Shown here: positions 44,752 to 52,777 of the stretch, one piece after another
How the letters are laid out: each line of letters starts with the position of its first letter
Position numbering within the stretch: position 1 is the stretch's first letter
Assembly: GCA_039816955.1 (NCBI GenBank)
Contig: JBCBWU010000008.1
Location: 5,190-69,189, forward strand
DNA: 64,000 nt
Source: Lewinella sp039816955
Lineage (GTDB): Bacteria; Bacteroidota; Bacteroidia; Chitinophagales; Saprospiraceae
Reading direction: 5' to 3'
Made by a program: the position numbers and the translations under genes
Notes under the pieces: generated by a model
Seen by the model: only the letters and a program-made list of their open reading frames with translations
What the model was told of the DNA's origin: nothing
The model's database searches: none

Positions 44752-44877
44752 TATACCGAAGCCGAAGTGGTTTGGGAATCCAAACCATCTTCGCTACGAG
44801 TATATACTCGCGTGAAGTCGTTTGGCGAGACCCACCCCGCAGGAGCAGCGCAGCTAAACCACTTCGTAAGCGGTATA
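44752..44877. repeat. 126-base element with imperfect 22-bp terminal inverted repeats
   Basis: The left arm (44752-44773) and right arm (44856-44877) match at 18 of 22 positions in inverted orientation, with TATACCG outer and CGAAGTGGTTT inner blocks. The interior holds more palindromes: TGGTTTGG/CCAAACCA (about 44767-44786) and CGAGTATATACTCG (about 44797). It lies between oadB and a damaged esterase gene. It could be a MITE-like element or a structured RNA. Confidence 0.6.
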
Positions 44878-44922
44878 TTTACTTCACAATTCATTCCTTA
44901 TTTTGCTAATAAAATCTCCACC

Positions 44923-45732
44923 ATGAAAGCTCCTCTGATTTTCCTTATCCTGTGCAGTGGAATATTCCCTCTCTATAGTCAAGACCTGGATGCTGTAAAG
45001 AAAGATAGCCTGCAGTCTGAAGTACTCAATGAAACAAGATCGTTTCAAGTATACCTGCCACCCTCTTACCACAAGTACAAGACTTCAAAGCACTATCCAG
45101 TCATTCTGGTTTTGGATGGGGAACGCCTGTTCGATGTGACCAGAAGCCAAGTCCATTTTTTATCCCAGACTGCAAAAATCCCCGAAGCCATTGTAGTTGG
45201 CATATCCAATACCAACCGCACCCGTGACTTCACGCCTACCTCCACCACCATCGGATACACTGGGGAGCCAGACGAAGGACTGAATGAAAGTTACTTATCC
45301 GATTCCAACTTACAAACGGTCATCTATGATGGAGACAGTCACGGGACGGTACCCTTGAGAAGCATTCTCGATGGTTTAGAGTTTATTTTTCGGGGATATT
45401 TCGTGGAAGGTATGAAGTATCGTCCCACCGCAGAATTCATCCAAAGCTTTGCCGTCTTTGAACAGCAAATGGGTCATGACTTCCCACCTCTAGAAGAGCT
45501 CGTCAGCTGGCTGGGACTCAGGAAAACCAAGGAAGAATCTTATGAAGAAGGCTTACTCTTACTAGAAATGAACGCAGAGAATTATCCAGATTCCTGGCTC
45601 ACGCTTTATCACCTTGCCGCTACCTACGAAAAAATGGGAGAAGTCAAACAAGCAGAGCAATATTACCTAAAAGCGCAAGCTGTGGCCCCTGACAATCCGG
45701 ACCTGATGGAAAAACTAAATAATAGAGAATAA
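44923..45732 (+). CDS. Internally deleted esterase-D-like protein with TPR tail
   Basis: A 269-residue product from the ATG at 44923 (signal peptide MKAPLIFLILCSGIFPLYSQ). The N-terminal part matches alpha/beta-hydrolase esterases (FQVYLPPSYHKYKTSKHYPV, ILVLDGERLFD, VGISNTNRTRDFTPT), and YDGDSHGTVPLRSILDGLEF is the region of the catalytic His. The central 150 or so residues, including the GxSxG nucleophile, are missing, without loss of frame. The C-terminus has a TPR motif. It is probably catalytically dead and may be a decaying gene. Confidence 0.8.
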   Translation: MKAPLIFLILCSGIFPLYSQDLDAVKKDSLQSEVLNETRSFQVYLPPSYHKYKTSKHYPVILVLDGERLFDVTRSQVHFLSQTAKIPEAIVVGISNTNRTRDFTPTSTTIGYTGEPDEGLNESYLSDSNLQTVIYDGDSHGTVPLRSILDGLEFIFRGYFVEGMKYRPTAEFIQSFAVFEQQMGHDFPPLEELVSWLGLRKTKEESYEEGLLLLEMNAENYPDSWLTLYHLAATYEKMGEVKQAEQYYLKAQAVAPDNPDLMEKLNNRE

Positions 45733-45850
45733 GCGTGATGCCTAAATTGGCAGCAAGGATGTCACATTCACATAAATCGGAACTTATACTATAGAGAAAT
45801 CATGTCTTTATCAATGTTGTCATCTGCCTGATGATTAAACGAGCTCCGTT

Positions 45851-46108
45851 ATGCAACTACAATCTAAAATCGGCACCCTGTATCGGCTTCATCAATTGAT
45901 ACGCCACCGGATGACGGGCAATTCCCGACAATTGGCTAAACAGTTGCACGTATCCAAGTCGACCCTCTTTCGTTATCTGAATGAATTGAAATCCCTGGGC
46001 GCACCCATTGCTTTTTGCAATCAGGGACGGCATTACTATTACGAAACGGATTTTGAACTAAGGCTCTCCAGGCTAGCCTCATTCTCCCCGTTGGACTACC
46101 AGAAGTAG
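45851..46108 (+). CDS. Small HTH (HTH_11-type) protein
   Basis: An 85-residue protein, almost all a winged-helix start: LYRLHQLIRHRMTGNSRQLA, KQLHVSKSTLFRYLNELKSL, then the wing GAPIAFCNQGRHYYYE. This looks like the DNA-binding part of DeoR/HTH_11 regulators without an effector domain; similar short forms occur in Bacteroidota. It may bind DNA alone. Its end overlaps the convergent methyltransferase gene by 30 bases. Confidence 0.78.
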   Translation: MQLQSKIGTLYRLHQLIRHRMTGNSRQLAKQLHVSKSTLFRYLNELKSLGAPIAFCNQGRHYYYETDFELRLSRLASFSPLDYQK

Positions 46109-46951
46109 TCGGGCTGTTTTAGGCAAGATTAAATTGAAGACACGATCAATCCACCTCCAGATTTGAAAGGGAAAAAAGCGGAGCAGTCGATGGGTTCTGG
46201 CGTGCAGCAGCAACTTATTCACAAAAGTTTGCGTACGCGCACCAGCCCGCAAAGGTTCCGGCAAAAGTGCACGAATACTAGCGGCAGTGAAAGAGTGCAA
46301 GTGGCCATGATGAGGTGTTGCCTGATTGCAATGTACGCAGAGGCTGTAGGCCAACTTTTCGTCGTGAGGGGTAGTCACCACTAGCTTGCCACCGGGTGCA
46401 AGGGCCGGTAAAAGCTGAGCCAAAAACTGCTTCGGATCAGGTACATGTTCGATGATTTCACTGGCGATGATGAGATCGAAGGCACCTTCCTGAAAAGGCA
46501 AGTAGAAGACATCGGCCACAACGCCCAAATGCTCCTTAAAGGGATAGTTCTTTACTGCCCGCTGTGGATTAATCGTAGAAACATCCATCGAATAGACTTC
46601 TACGCCTTTGTTTGCAAAGTGCGCAGCAACCCACGCCGCCCCACACCCCACATCCAGTACCCGCTTTACTTGTGCAGGCTGATGATGAAGAATAGTCTCA
46701 TGCAGGCGACGGTTTTCATGCACCGCAGCTGGATCCTCCCAACCGGCGAAATAATCAAAAACCTCCGCATCTGCCTGGTAATGTTCCCGGTAGGCAAAGT
46801 CACCCGATTCCGGTGTCTCAGGTAGTAAAACAAAGCAGCCCTGATCAATGGTCCAGGTTTGCCCTTCGGTAGCATCCCTCAGCGTTCCACCTTCGTTTTC
46901 CCACAAAAGTGGGGTCCCAGTATTAGGGTTTTTGAAAATGCTATTCTCCAT
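46079..46951 (-). CDS. Class I SAM-dependent methyltransferase
   Basis: A 290-residue methyltransferase from the ATG at 46951, which overlaps the upstream gene's end (GGATGGAGAATAG). Motif I is VLDVGCGAAWVAAHFANKG; FDLIIASEIIEHVPDPKQFL is motif IV with the post-motif. An N-terminal NPNTGTPLLWENEG segment is like a zinc-less version of the Trm112-type start. The target is unknown, with some resemblance to quinone or lipid methyltransferases. Co-translated with the small membrane protein upstream. Confidence 0.88.
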   Translation of the reverse strand: MENSIFKNPNTGTPLLWENEGGTLRDATEGQTWTIDQGCFVLLPETPESGDFAYREHYQADAEVFDYFAGWEDPAAVHENRRLHETILHHQPAQVKRVLDVGCGAAWVAAHFANKGVEVYSMDVSTINPQRAVKNYPFKEHLGVVADVFYLPFQEGAFDLIIASEIIEHVPDPKQFLAQLLPALAPGGKLVVTTPHDEKLAYSLCVHCNQATPHHGHLHSFTAASIRALLPEPLRAGARTQTFVNKLLLHARTHRLLRFFPFQIWRWIDRVFNLILPKTARLLLVVQRGE

Positions 46952-47159
46952 CCGGTTGCACAAATACTGAATCAGGTAGAATTTCGTCCATTGGAGTAGG
47001 TGCAGACTCTTCCATGCCGAAAGGAACATCCAATGCCCAATGCCGATAAACCACTACTGCCGTAAAGAACAAAATCAAAATACCGCCGTAGAGCGTTAAT
47101 TTAGGGCCAAAGATGTTGCCGATATACTCCCCGTCGAAGGGATCACGTTTTTCTGTCAT
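46941..47159 (-). CDS. Small single-pass membrane protein
   Basis: A 72-residue protein from ATG 47159 (MTEKRDPFDGEYIGNIFGPK), one transmembrane helix (LTLYGGILILFFTAVVVY) and an acidic, Pro-rich tail. Its stop overlaps the methyltransferase start by 11 bases, so the two are coupled. The ATG is 54 bases from the divergent HtrA gene. No family recognised. Confidence 0.72.
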   Translation of the reverse strand: MTEKRDPFDGEYIGNIFGPKLTLYGGILILFFTAVVVYRHWALDVPFGMEESAPTPMDEILPDSVFVQPDGE

Positions 47160-47213
47160 AAGTACTGGCTTCGGTATCACGCAAAAATTGCCTAAATTTC
47201 GCAAAATCCGTTT

Positions 47214-48650
47214 ATGACAACCCGACAAATTCTAATCACGGCTGTAACTTCGCTTTGTAGCGCGGTGGCGGCAATATTTTTGTACCAAAAGTTTGTCCCC
47301 CAGCAGCAGGTTATAATTCGCGACACAACGGAGGCGCGTTACGCCAGCCAGCAGGACTTATTGAACGAAATACGCCCCCGAACATTCCTCAGCTCCTCTC
47401 CTACTTCTTTTAGTGCCGCCGCAGAAGCGGTAACCCCCGGCGTTGTTTTCATCCGGGCCTACCAGGCGACTAACGGTAATTTCTTGCGCCGTAACCGTCC
47501 AGAAGTAACCACCTCTACCGGATCTGGAGTGATCATCAACAAAAGTGGTTACATCATCACGAACAACCACGTTATCGAAGGTGGGCAACGCTTTGAGGTT
47601 ATCCTGAGTGATAAACGTGAATATCTGGCCGAACTCATCGGCAGTGACCCTTCCACGGATTTAGCGCTACTTAAAATTGACGATAACAATCTGCCAAACG
47701 TTGAATTCGGTAACTCGGATAGCCTGCGGATTGGAGAATGGGTACTAGCCGTGGGTAATCCCTTTAATCTGGAGAGCACGGTGACTGCGGGCATCGTCAG
47801 TGCTAAGGGGCGAAATATTGACATTCTAGACGGTCAAGATCGTATTGAATCGTTTATCCAAACTGATGCCGTTGTCAATCCCGGCAACAGTGGAGGAGCG
47901 CTAGTAAATACCAACGGAGAATTAGTGGGCATTAATACCGCAATCATTACTCGCTCGGGCGGCTACGAAGGTTATTCCTTCGCTGTTCCGGTTAATCTGG
48001 TGCGTAAGATTGTCAAGGACCTGCAAATCTATGGCCAAGTTCAAAGGGGGCTATTGGGCGCGTACATTACGGACGTCACCGCCTCCATTGCCGAGGACAA
48101 GCAATTGGATGAAGTAGCCGGCGTACTTATCACTCGCATCGCCGAAGGCGGTGGTGCCGATAATGCAGACCTGGAAGTTGGAGACGTGATCACGGGTATC
48201 AATGGTAAGAGCGTAAAAACTGTACCAGCTTTGCAAGAAATCTTAGGCCAATTAAGGCCTGGTGATCGGGTGAGCCTCAATTACACCCGTAATGGTACAG
48301 ATCGAGAAGTAAAGATTGTTCTTAAAAATAAAAACAATGGTACCTCTACCCTCGCCCTGGATGAAGAACAGCTCCTGCACGGATTAGGCTTTGAGCTACG
48401 TAACCTGAGCAGAGAAGAACGTAAACGCCTGGATGCTGCTGGCGTAAAGGTCATGAGCATTTTCCGCGGAAGCGAGATCGAATCGACTAATATGGAGCCC
48501 GGTTTCATCATTACCTCCATCAATGACAGTAAAGTGCGTGACTTGGATGATGCACTGCGCCTACTCAAGCGTGGAGAAGGCCAAACGGTACTGCGGGGTA
48601 TCTACGAAAACTACGAAGGCGAATACTTCTACGCTTTTAACCTGCCGTAA
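47214..48650 (+). CDS. HtrA/DegP-type periplasmic serine protease
   Basis: A 478-residue Do-family protease: N-terminal signal-anchor, trypsin-like domain with His119 (NNHVIEG), Asp149 (STDLALL) and Ser226 (NPGNSGGAL), then two PDZ domains (DLEVGDVITGINGKSV; MEPGFIITSINDSKVRD). It degrades or refolds misfolded envelope proteins. It is divergent from the methyltransferase pair across a 54-base gap. Confidence 0.95.
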   Translation: MTTRQILITAVTSLCSAVAAIFLYQKFVPQQQVIIRDTTEARYASQQDLLNEIRPRTFLSSSPTSFSAAAEAVTPGVVFIRAYQATNGNFLRRNRPEVTTSTGSGVIINKSGYIITNNHVIEGGQRFEVILSDKREYLAELIGSDPSTDLALLKIDDNNLPNVEFGNSDSLRIGEWVLAVGNPFNLESTVTAGIVSAKGRNIDILDGQDRIESFIQTDAVVNPGNSGGALVNTNGELVGINTAIITRSGGYEGYSFAVPVNLVRKIVKDLQIYGQVQRGLLGAYITDVTASIAEDKQLDEVAGVLITRIAEGGGADNADLEVGDVITGINGKSVKTVPALQEILGQLRPGDRVSLNYTRNGTDREVKIVLKNKNNGTSTLALDEEQLLHGLGFELRNLSREERKRLDAAGVKVMSIFRGSEIESTNMEPGFIITSINDSKVRDLDDALRLLKRGEGQTVLRGIYENYEGEYFYAFNLP

Positions 48651-48741
48651 CCTTATTTCGAACTTGCCAACTTTACAGGTGTTATCACCTTAACCAAATT
48701 ATACCGGGTTAGTCCCTACCAGCCCACAACTGCCTTAACGA

Positions 48742-50376
48742 ATGAGTAAAACTGAATTGGAACAAAACAAGAACGAAGACGAACTTAAACTACTGCTTTC
48801 CCAAGTTAACCACCGTCTGGAAAAAATCTATCTAGGAGGTGGCGAGAAGAAAATAGCTAAGCTGCATAAAAAGGGTAAGATGACCGCCCGCGAGCGGGTC
48901 AATTATCTGATCGATGAAAACTCTACCTTTCTTGAAGTGGGGGCCTTTGCCGGTTATGAGATGTACCAGGAGTACGGTGGCTGCCCAGGTGGTGGTGTCC
49001 TTACGGGTATCGGCTATGTGAGCGGGCGCCAATGCATGATCATTGCTAATGACGCCACAGTTAAGGCCGGAGCCTGGTTTCCGATTACGGGCAAGAAGAA
49101 CTTACGTGCGCAGGAGATTGCCGTGGAAAATCGCCTTCCCCTGATCTATTTAGTAGACAGTGCCGGTGTGTTTCTCCCAATGCAAGACGAGATATTTCCT
49201 GACAAAGAACACTTTGGGCGCATCTTCCGGAACAACGCCAAGATTAGCAGTATGGGCATCCCGCAGGTTGCTGCTATTATGGGCAGTTGCGTAGCAGGGG
49301 GAGCCTACCTACCGATTATGAGTGATGAGGCTTTAATTGTAGAAGGGACGGGCTCCATTTTCTTGGCGGGTCCCTACCTGGTTAAGGCCGCCATTGGTGA
49401 GGAGGTAGATCAAGAAACCCTGGGTGGTGCCACAACCCACAGCGAAATTAGTGGTGTAACGGATTACAAATGCCCGGACGATAAGAGCTGTCTAGATACG
49501 ATTAAGGATTTGGTAAGTAAAATGGGGCACTTCCCAGAGACCGGTTTTGATCGTATTAAACCAGCTCCGCCCAAACGCTCTGAGGAGGAAATCTTCCATG
49601 TCTTCCCGGAGAGCAGGACCAAACCGTATAAAACGAAAGCGCTGCTAGAATGCCTGGTAGATGAAGGAAACATCACCTATTACAAAGACGGTTATGGCAA
49701 AACCATGATCTGCGCCTACGCTCGCATTGACGGCTGGTCAGTAGGCATTGTGGCTAATAACCGCGAAGTTGTTCGATCCAAAACGGGCGAAACGCAATTT
49801 GGTGGTGTGATCTACAGCGACTCCGCGGATAAAGCCGCCCGTTTTATTATGAATTGCAATCAAAAGAAGATTCCATTGGTCTTCTTCCACGATGTCTCCG
49901 GCTTCATGGTAGGCTCTCGTTCAGAGCACGGTGGTATCATTAAGGATGGTGCCAAAATGGTGAACGCCGTGAGTAATAGTACCGTCCCGAAATTCTCAGT
50001 AGTACTGGGCAACAGCTACGGAGCTGGCAACTACGCTATGTGCGGAAAGGCTTATGATCCGCGCTTGATTGTGGCCTGGCCAACAGCCAAAATTGCGGTA
50101 ATGGGTGGAGCACAAGCAGCCAAGACCTTACTACAGATTCAGGTGGCAACACGCAAGGCGAAAGGAGAAACCATCTCTGATAGTGAGCAGACGGAACTCT
50201 TACAAAAGATCCAGGCTCGCTACGATGAACAGACAACTCCCTATTACGCAGCCGCTCGCCTCTGGGTAGATGCAATTATTGATCCACGGGCTACTCGCAG
50301 CTGGATCAGTGAGGGGATAAAAGCGGCGAATCATGCCCCCATTGAGCAATTTAATCCAGGGGTCATTCAAACCTAG
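48742..50376 (+). CDS. Acyl-CoA carboxylase, carboxyltransferase beta subunit
   Basis: A 544-residue biotin-dependent carboxyltransferase with crotonase-fold halves. KGKMTARERVNYLIDENSTF, IMGSCVAGGAYLPIMSDEA and YGAGNYAMCGKAYDPR are typical, closest in feel to the methylcrotonyl-CoA carboxylase beta group. The biotin carboxylase alpha subunit is not adjacent, so propionyl- or geranyl-CoA type substrates cannot be excluded. Confidence 0.92.
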   Translation: MSKTELEQNKNEDELKLLLSQVNHRLEKIYLGGGEKKIAKLHKKGKMTARERVNYLIDENSTFLEVGAFAGYEMYQEYGGCPGGGVLTGIGYVSGRQCMIIANDATVKAGAWFPITGKKNLRAQEIAVENRLPLIYLVDSAGVFLPMQDEIFPDKEHFGRIFRNNAKISSMGIPQVAAIMGSCVAGGAYLPIMSDEALIVEGTGSIFLAGPYLVKAAIGEEVDQETLGGATTHSEISGVTDYKCPDDKSCLDTIKDLVSKMGHFPETGFDRIKPAPPKRSEEEIFHVFPESRTKPYKTKALLECLVDEGNITYYKDGYGKTMICAYARIDGWSVGIVANNREVVRSKTGETQFGGVIYSDSADKAARFIMNCNQKKIPLVFFHDVSGFMVGSRSEHGGIIKDGAKMVNAVSNSTVPKFSVVLGNSYGAGNYAMCGKAYDPRLIVAWPTAKIAVMGGAQAAKTLLQIQVATRKAKGETISDSEQTELLQKIQARYDEQTTPYYAAARLWVDAIIDPRATRSWISEGIKAANHAPIEQFNPGVIQT

Positions 50377-50422
50377 TGACCACTAAGGTGTTTGATAGTC
50401 GTAAATAACGCTAGTCGAAATA

Positions 50423-50542
50423 ATGGATAAAGAGTCCCTGATAGCCTGGTTTAAAAAAATCGGAATTGCCGGGTTTCTTTTCTTTTTAGTGAAAGGACTC
50501 GTTTGGGTAGCTATATTTGCGGGTCTAATCAAGTGTACCTAG
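50423..50542 (+). CDS. Small membrane protein, 39 residues
   Basis: MDKESLIAWFKKIG, then one hydrophobic helix (FLFFLVKGLVWVAIFAGL) and a short end, KCT. The WFKKIGIAGFLFFLVKGL pattern looks like a small Bacteroidota membrane protein I know only as hypothetical. It lies 46 bases after the carboxylase gene. Support is the good small-protein pattern alone. Confidence 0.55.
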   Translation: MDKESLIAWFKKIGIAGFLFFLVKGLVWVAIFAGLIKCT

Positions 50543-50611
50543 AGGTACTTCCAACAATAAGTCGAAATAGAAGTCGAAATTTCTTAGTGGTAAGAACAGT
50601 TTTACTCACTC

Positions 50612-50637
50612 CTAGTGGTGTATGCCCACACTACTAG
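50612..50637. repeat. Hairpin just upstream of small membrane protein gene
   Basis: CTAGTGGTGT (50612-50621) and ACACTACTAG (50628-50637) pair at nine of ten positions around a six-base loop, 15 bases before the ATG at 50653. No T-run follows, so a terminator is unlikely; it could be an operator or a leader hairpin. Confidence 0.45.
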
Positions 50638-50652
50638 TTAAATCGATCTTTC

Positions 50653-50889
50653 ATGAACTTTCAGTCTTCTAAATCGTATCGTCAAGTCTATAGCTGGGCA
50701 GGAAAATCAACGCCCCAAACACAAGACGTTGACCAATTCATCCAGCCCACTGCTGGAATTAGTGAACAAGAACAGCTTGAAATACACTTTCGCAAATTAT
50801 TCCGGTACGGCATCGGCTTTTTGGTCCTGCTGATTCTAGCGCCTTTCATCATGTTAGGTTTAGCCATTGCTATTGCAACAGTACTCTAA
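50653..50889 (+). CDS. Small membrane protein, paralogue of 51497 gene
   Basis: A 78-residue protein: polar N-terminal half and one C-terminal transmembrane helix (YGIGFLVLLILAPFIMLGL) ending IAIATVL. The last 20 residues closely resemble those of the gene at 51497, suggesting duplication. Tail-anchored topology is inferred. Function unknown. Its stop abuts the GTG of the FIST-kinase remnant. Confidence 0.6.
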   Translation: MNFQSSKSYRQVYSWAGKSTPQTQDVDQFIQPTAGISEQEQLEIHFRKLFRYGIGFLVLLILAPFIMLGLAIAIATVL

Positions 50890-51331
50890 GTGAATGGCCT
50901 GATCAATAGCAAGCGTGCTATGGAAGCAGGCCTTTGCGATGCCATCGAAGGACAGACTTCTCTACACGAAGTAGACCTTATCATTTTCCATTGTACCATC
51001 GGTCATGATCTTGAGCAACTGCTAGTAGCAGCCAAGGAGCTATGCCCCACAGCACAAGTAATTGGGTGTACCTGCGCCGGAGTCATCGGCAAGGAAGGAG
51101 CCAACGAAAAGCTGCGAGCACTGGCCTTAATGGTAGCAATAGCTTCGGAGCCCCAAGAAATTGCCTGGGGCATCAGCACGAAACTTGATGGTCGAACCTC
51201 CTATGACCAAGTCCGGCAAATGGCGCGTACAGCGGCTTAATGGAAAGATCTGGTTCGAGTCGCGTAAGAAAGAAGCAGGAACCGATTTTTTCTTCACCAT
51301 TCCTGTTCGCACAGAGGGTGCCGCTACCTAG
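50890..51331 (+). pseudogene. FIST-domain histidine kinase remnant
   Basis: The first frame (GTG 50890 to TAA 51240) gives a FIST N-terminal domain (VDLIIFHCTIGHDLEQLLVA, VIGCTCAGVIGKEG). Near its end another frame takes over: VQRLNGKIWFESRKKEAGTD, FFFTIPVRTEG, stop 51329-51331, which is the extreme C-terminus of a HATPase domain. A large internal deletion with frame change removed the rest of an ancestral FIST sensor kinase. Confidence 0.78.
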
Positions 51332-51466
51332 TTCGCTTCTTGCTTGTACTACCAACAAAACATCAGCACTCCCCACCCTTTGCTTCAATTAGTTTCTATT
51401 CGAAAAGCAATATCCCGGTAGTGGTTAACAGCGGCTAAAATACTCATAGGTGCAAAGGGTATTCCG

Positions 51467-51474
51467 TATTTTTG
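51467..51474 (+). promoter_or_regulatory. Putative -7 box upstream of 51497 gene
   Basis: TATTTTTG, perfect to the Bacteroidota -7 consensus, 22 bases before the ATG at 51497; no TTG at the expected distance. Confidence 0.5.
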
Positions 51475-51496
51475 AGTTGTTAATCCACCCCAAGCC

Positions 51497-51733
51497 ATGA
51501 AAATTCGATCCACCAAATCTGAGGATGCTGGCCCCAATGCCCTAGATCAATTTGTGGGCTACAGCAGAAAATCCTATCGGCAATTCAGCGATTACGTTGC
51601 CTTTCGCGAAGGTGATCCACTCTGGATGCTGGCCTACAAAATCTTGCTTCAATTGATTGGATTTGCATTTATGCTACTCCTGTCTCCCTTCCTTATCATC
51701 GGTCTGATCATCGCGATAGCAGCTGTATTATGA
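51497..51733 (+). CDS. Small membrane protein, paralogue of 50653 gene
   Basis: A 78-residue protein, same length as the 50653 product, with a polar N-terminal half (including YSRKSYRQFSDY, compare SYRQVYSW) and a C-terminal helix (LIGFAFMLLLSPFLIIGLII) ending AIAAVL. The shared tail pattern LL-x-x-PF-x-x-x-GL-x-IAIA-x-VL marks a small family. The stop overlaps the next start as ATGA. Confidence 0.65.
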   Translation: MKIRSTKSEDAGPNALDQFVGYSRKSYRQFSDYVAFREGDPLWMLAYKILLQLIGFAFMLLLSPFLIIGLIIAIAAVL

Positions 51734-52092
51734 ATGCATCTCGGCGGTACCACTTCATCATCTTAGTCATCGTTGGACTGGCCTGTGGACATCAGCTTTT
51801 ACAGAAGGGCTTCGATATCCACATCCCTTTTCTCCACAGCTATTTAGACGATGTACTGGCTATGCCAATTTTCCTAGCACTCTGGCGCTGGGAACATAGA
51901 CAATGGTGGCGAACGTCTGGCTTGCACAAAAGGGACATCCTACTCCTTACTCTACTTATATTTTGCTTATTTGAGTTGGTGCTACCCAATTATATTAGTG
52001 CCTACACCGCTGACTGGAACGATGGCCTCGCCTACTGTGCCGGGAGCGGCCTATTTTGGTGGTGTCAACCGCGACAAAATCCGGTATCTTAG
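51730..52092 (+). CDS. Small integral membrane protein (magnesium-citrate-transporter-annotated type)
   Basis: A 120-residue protein with three or four hydrophobic segments (FIILVIVGLACGHQLL, MPIFLALWRWE, DILLLTLLIFCLFELVLP). The pattern LHSYLDDVLAMPI and NDGLAYCAGSGLFW is that of small Bacteroidota proteins often labelled 'magnesium citrate secondary transporter'; that label is not well supported. Coupled to the upstream gene by an ATGA overlap. A five-base gap precedes the next gene. Confidence 0.68.
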   Translation: MNASRRYHFIILVIVGLACGHQLLQKGFDIHIPFLHSYLDDVLAMPIFLALWRWEHRQWWRTSGLHKRDILLLTLLIFCLFELVLPNYISAYTADWNDGLAYCAGSGLFWWCQPRQNPVS

Positions 52093-52096
52093 CCCT

Positions 52097-52360
52097 ATGG
52101 ACACGCAAAAGCTCAAATTGGCCATCATCCAACGCATTACCAAATGTGAGGACAGACAACTACTCGAAACCGTTTATCAGATGCTAGATCAACTAGATAC
52201 GAAGGGCATTAACCTGAGCAAAGAGCAAAGTAGTGACCCTCAACTCATCGCCGCTCTATTAGGAGAAACGGATGACCCTTCCACAGCTAGCGATCAAACC
52301 ACTAGCCAAGAAGAGATAGACGATCTACAACAGTCTATCGATGATGTTTTTGGTCAGTAG
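52097..52360 (+). CDS. Small helical acidic protein, orphan antitoxin-like
   Basis: An 87-residue protein from ATG 52097. The start MDTQKLKLAIIQRITKCEDR, then QLLETVYQMLDQLD, resembles the helical N-termini of Bacteroidota addiction-module antitoxins; the rest is acidic and Gln/Ser/Thr-rich. No toxin follows (the next gene is convergent). Function otherwise unknown. Confidence 0.6.
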   Translation: MDTQKLKLAIIQRITKCEDRQLLETVYQMLDQLDTKGINLSKEQSSDPQLIAALLGETDDPSTASDQTTSQEEIDDLQQSIDDVFGQ

Positions 52361-52367
52361 TGTAGAG

Positions 52368-52739
52368 CTAGGACTTCCGCTGCAACACCATCAAGCGCTC
52401 CTTCCCTAACTCTTTCATGCGTAGGTGCAAGGTATCCAGGCTGAGGTAAGTGATTTCCACCGCCTTTTCGCGTAATGGGGGCTTTAAGGTATCCGTACTA
52501 AAAAGGTACGGACCATCTAAACGATAGGTGCCGGCCTCCCGGTAGTCCAGGGTACTTTGAAATTCGTACTGCCCATCTTCAGAAAAATGGAAGCCAATTG
52601 TCGTTAAATCAACTGCCAAGCTGTCACCGGCTTCGGTTAGCTCTACTACTTCCCAATTACCAGCAATATCAATATTTGTGTACTGGTCGCAGGCGAAAGC
52701 CAATACGGCCAGTACACAAGTTAAAAGCACGTTCTTCAT
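52368..52739 (-). CDS. Lipocalin-like lipoprotein
   Basis: A 123-residue protein from ATG 52739. Signal peptide with lipobox Cys (VLAFACDQ), then IAGNWEVVELTEAGDS and short beta strands as in lipocalin-like (DUF5004-type) Bacteroidota proteins. Ligand unknown. It is 38 bases downstream of the nhaD stop in the same direction, so co-transcription is plausible. Confidence 0.75.
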   Translation of the reverse strand: MKNVLLTCVLAVLAFACDQYTNIDIAGNWEVVELTEAGDSLAVDLTTIGFHFSEDGQYEFQSTLDYREAGTYRLDGPYLFSTDTLKPPLREKAVEITYLSLDTLHLRMKELGKERLMVLQRKS

Positions 52740-52777
52740 AAACAAATTTGATCCTTTTATGAGCTGCGTTTATGAGT

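Noticed and set aside
44677..44922. 82-residue N-terminal extension of the esterase-like gene
   Set aside because: It runs through the palindromic element, starts with TTG, and the ATG at 44923 is followed by a clear signal peptide.
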